From contig NZ_JAJNOQ010000004.1 in the NCBI RefSeq assembly GCF_021044775.1, forward strand, positions 186,001 through 250,000: a DNA stretch of 64,000 nt, in the 5' to 3' direction. Position 1 is the first letter of the stretch, and every line of letters begins with the position of its first letter. A program made the translations under genes and the position numbers. This stretch comes from Paraeggerthella hominis. GTDB lineage: Bacteria; Actinomycetota; Coriobacteriia; Coriobacteriales; Eggerthellaceae. This document shows positions 63,101 to 64,000 of this stretch, piece after piece. The notes beneath the pieces were generated by a model. It saw only the letters and a list, made by a program, of their open reading frames with translations, was not told the origin of the DNA and ran no database searches.

Positions 63101-63304
63101 GGCATCGGCACCACCGCGCTTGCCTGCATCCCCGTCAACGCGATCGTGTATTCCCTGTTCAACGTAGCCGACGTAGCGTCGCTGCCGTGGCAAGCCGCCG
63201 TTATCCTGGTTGCCATCAGCGTGTTCCTCACGTTCCTGGCCGGCCTCATCCCCTCGAGCGCCGCAAGCCGCAAAGACCCCGTGGAAGCGCTAAGAAGCGA
63301 GTAG
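60191..63304 (+). CDS. Fused ATP-binding and permease ABC transporter (MacB/FtsX type)
   Basis: The ATG at 60191 follows AAAGG and gives 1037 residues; the frame from 60131 adds 20 residues without a ribosome site. Residues 1-225 are the ATPase: Walker A GPSGSGKT at 38-45, LSGGQMQRVAIARAL, Walker B with LLADEPTGALD. One helix (about 262-290) is followed by a very large extracytoplasmic part of some 600 residues, then three C-terminal helices of the FtsX domain with ERKKEIGILRSIGAS. MacB-type proteins drive export or mechanotransmission from the envelope side. No separate adaptor gene is adjacent. The cargo is unknown. Confidence 0.9.
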   Translation: MLQLLNICKSYTTADFTQTALDNVSVSFRDNEFVAILGPSGSGKTTLLNIVGGLDHYDSGNLIIDGISTEQYKDRDWDAYRNNRIGFVFQSYNLIPHQTVLANVELALTLSGVSRAERHDRAVEALRKVGLGDHVNKKPSQLSGGQMQRVAIARALINDPEILLADEPTGALDSKTSVQIMDLLTEIANDRLVVMVTHNPELAEEYATRIVTLADGVIRADTDPFDPSSEDLRVSDKPVRRTNMSFLTALALSFKNLMTKKGRTLMTAFAGSIGIIGIAAILSLANGVNNYIKNVEEETLSEYPLQIQSTGFDMTSMMLGAAGVESDVSAGQGAAESDGEDTVRVAEMITNMVSSIGSNDLASLKAYFDSGESDIDQYTNAIEYTYNVAPQIYSSNTEKLRQVNPDKSFSALGLGSTTSSNSLMSMSMSTDTFYEMPSDPDLYESQYDVKAGRWPSNYNEVVLVLTGNGAISDLMLYTMGLRDSAELDDIVKKFAAEEEITAPTDIEQPSYDQILDVSFKLVNATDYYVRDNEFGVWKDKTDDTNYMLDLASKGEDVKIVGIVQPREDATATMLSSGINYPASLTNHVIEQAANSTIVKDQLANPGTNVFTGKPFGEEDENDGGFAMDSLFTINGDALQAAFTIDQSKLSVDMSNALNLSSGLQNMPAVPEPNMDEIAGKIKFEVTPEQTRDIVDNVMAGYKKYLLTHPIDPSDPDAFNKSFSDYMATPEAQAIIVASAAGIATESDLQAQIATALQGYMQTTMTTYMGAMATELQTQVTAALQQSMNQMAANMASAMSIDPDKFKDAFQMNMSEEELGELMMSLMSSEDASYDNNLKKLGYADLNKPGAIDIYPVDFESKEKVIEILDAYNDRMTTEGQDDKVITYTDFVGTLMSSVTDIVNMISYVLVAFVAISLVVSSIMIGVITYISVLERKKEIGILRSIGASKGDISRVFNAETIIVGFTAGLIGIGTTALACIPVNAIVYSLFNVADVASLPWQAAVILVAISVFLTFLAGLIPSSAASRKDPVEALRSE

Positions 63305-63352
63305 TACGACAGCCCTCGCCCACGAACGCTAACGCTTCGCACCGCCTTTTCG

Positions 63353-63386
63353 AGCGAGCGGCCCAAACAGGTCGCTCGCTTTTTTA
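63353..63386 (+). terminator. Rho-independent terminator of the ABC transporter gene
   Basis: AGCGAGCG (63353-63360) pairs with CGCTCGCT (63373-63380), followed by a T-run to 63385. Confidence 0.85.
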
Positions 63387-63490
63387 TGCGGAACGCAGCG
63401 CGGCGAAGGGGCAGAACAAGGGCATGCACCGCGGCCTTTCGTCCCCCTGCCGCAGCCCTCGCGCCGCGCCCGCGCTCCGCTCCTCGCCCC

Positions 63491-63823
63491 TTACTCCGAA
63501 CCACCCCATTCCGTCACGAACCGTTCGTACAGTCGCGCCTGATGAAAGAGCCGCAAGAACCAAACCACCTCGCCGTCTATGCGATACACGATGACGTACT
63601 TGAGAACGTAGTGCTCCCTATAGGAACGACCGAGCCAACGAGGTCTGCTGGAAACAGCGTTTATAAACGGACTACATGCTAAAAGTTCCTTTGCGCGATC
63701 CACGGCACGCACCATACGTTCAGCAGCATTCGGCGAACCGCAATCAACCATCAGGTACGACAGGACATCTCGAAGATCATCATCGAATGCATCTGCTACG
63801 CAAATACTAAAATCCGTATTCAT
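63491..63823 (-). CDS. ParE/RelE-superfamily toxin
   Basis: This 110-residue protein has the toxin fold pattern: an N-terminal helix pair (DDLRDVLSYL, ERMVRAVDRAKELL), then YREHYVLKYVIVYRIDGEVVWFLRLFHQ near the end, typical of ParE. ParE proteins poison gyrase and RelE proteins cut mRNA; the sequence does not decide. Its ATG lies inside the 3' end of the antitoxin gene (17-base overlap), as usual for co-translated pairs. Confidence 0.85.
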   Translation of the reverse strand: MNTDFSICVADAFDDDLRDVLSYLMVDCGSPNAAERMVRAVDRAKELLACSPFINAVSSRPRWLGRSYREHYVLKYVIVYRIDGEVVWFLRLFHQARLYERFVTEWGGSE

Positions 63824-64000
63824 TCCGAATCCCAGCGCGCATATCTTCGTACGTCATATAGCGCCCCTCCTCGATATCGCGCTCAGCCTCCTCAACCCTT
63901 TCCCTCACCGAGACCACTTTCTTTTTCAAAGAGCAGTATTGCTCGATCAGCTCCTCGCCCTCGTAGCCTTCCGAGATCAAATGGCGCAGGATATCAACCG
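63807..64000 (-). CDS. Antitoxin partner of the ParE toxin, 3' part only
   Basis: The frame is open from the window edge to a stop at 63807. The last ~64 residues are visible: a charged helical stretch (SLKKKVVSVRERVEEAERDI) and an end reading MTYEDMRAGIRNEYGF. That is the kind of C-terminal toxin-binding tail seen in Phd/RelB-type antitoxins. The DNA-binding N-terminus lies beyond the window. Confidence 0.7.
   Translation of the reverse strand, partial: VDILRHLISEGYEGEELIEQYCSLKKKVVSVRERVEEAERDIEEGRYMTYEDMRAGIRNEYGF

Noticed and set aside
1..64000. CRISPR arrays, tRNA or rRNA genes, insertion sequences and prophage
   Set aside because: No regularly spaced repeats, no cloverleaf with CCA end or rRNA-like stretch, and no transposase, integrase or phage structural gene were found by reading.

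Overview
The window is about 64 kb of GC-rich, densely coded bacterial chromosome. Gene content points to an anaerobic gut actinobacterium of the Coriobacteriia, most likely family Eggerthellaceae (Eggerthella/Gordonibacter type). The reasons are repeated Tat-exported molybdopterin and flavin reductases, each next to a membrane-embedded LuxR-type regulator, and a first reductase that closely resembles the catechol (dopamine) dehydroxylases of that family. Genus and species are not decided here. No rRNA, tRNA, CRISPR array, transposase or phage gene was seen.

Left part (1-38.5 kb): a respiratory reductase island. After a truncated UvrD-like gene comes a regulator pair (membrane LuxR plus an odd LysR/LuxR mini-fusion), divergent from a three-gene operon for a catechol-dehydroxylase-like Mo enzyme, its ferredoxin and a DmsC anchor. 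That operon is followed by a striking tract of hairpins and then a PAS/GGDEF/EAL protein. Next is a DmsAB unit with a second DmsB, a TorD-type chaperone and a DmsC anchor, divergent from a second membrane LuxR. Then two copies of one module lie in tandem (chaperone, PsrA/PhsA-like Mo enzyme, ferredoxin, NrfD anchor, divergent membrane LuxR), the second with an Asp/Glu-racemase-like gene coupled to its regulator. A SanA/YdcF-like protein and an Old-Yellow-Enzyme-type reductase follow. The part ends with a fifth membrane LuxR divergent from a Tat-exported FMN/FAD fumarate-reductase-like protein. The logic is repeated: one ligand-responsive membrane regulator per terminal reductase, with electrons probably passing from the quinone pool through an NrfD/DmsC anchor and ferredoxin to the exported catalytic subunit.

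Right part (38.5-64 kb): mostly housekeeping with toxin-like islands. It holds leuS, a Fic protein behind a large AT-rich palindrome, yaaA, an M20 amidohydrolase, an Xre/zeta toxin-antitoxin pair, a pyruvate/2-oxoacid:ferredoxin oxidoreductase operon (gamma-delta fusion, alpha, beta), a polysaccharide flippase, a phenylacetate-CoA-ligase-like gene with a stand-alone LysR effector domain and a divergent LysR regulator, guaB, an NSS-family sodium symporter, an M18 aminopeptidase, a fused MacB-like ABC transporter, and a ParE toxin with a cut-off antitoxin at the window edge.

Start sites were chosen by Shine-Dalgarno spacing, so several coding regions are shorter than the longest open frame. Promoters, operators and terminators are read by eye.
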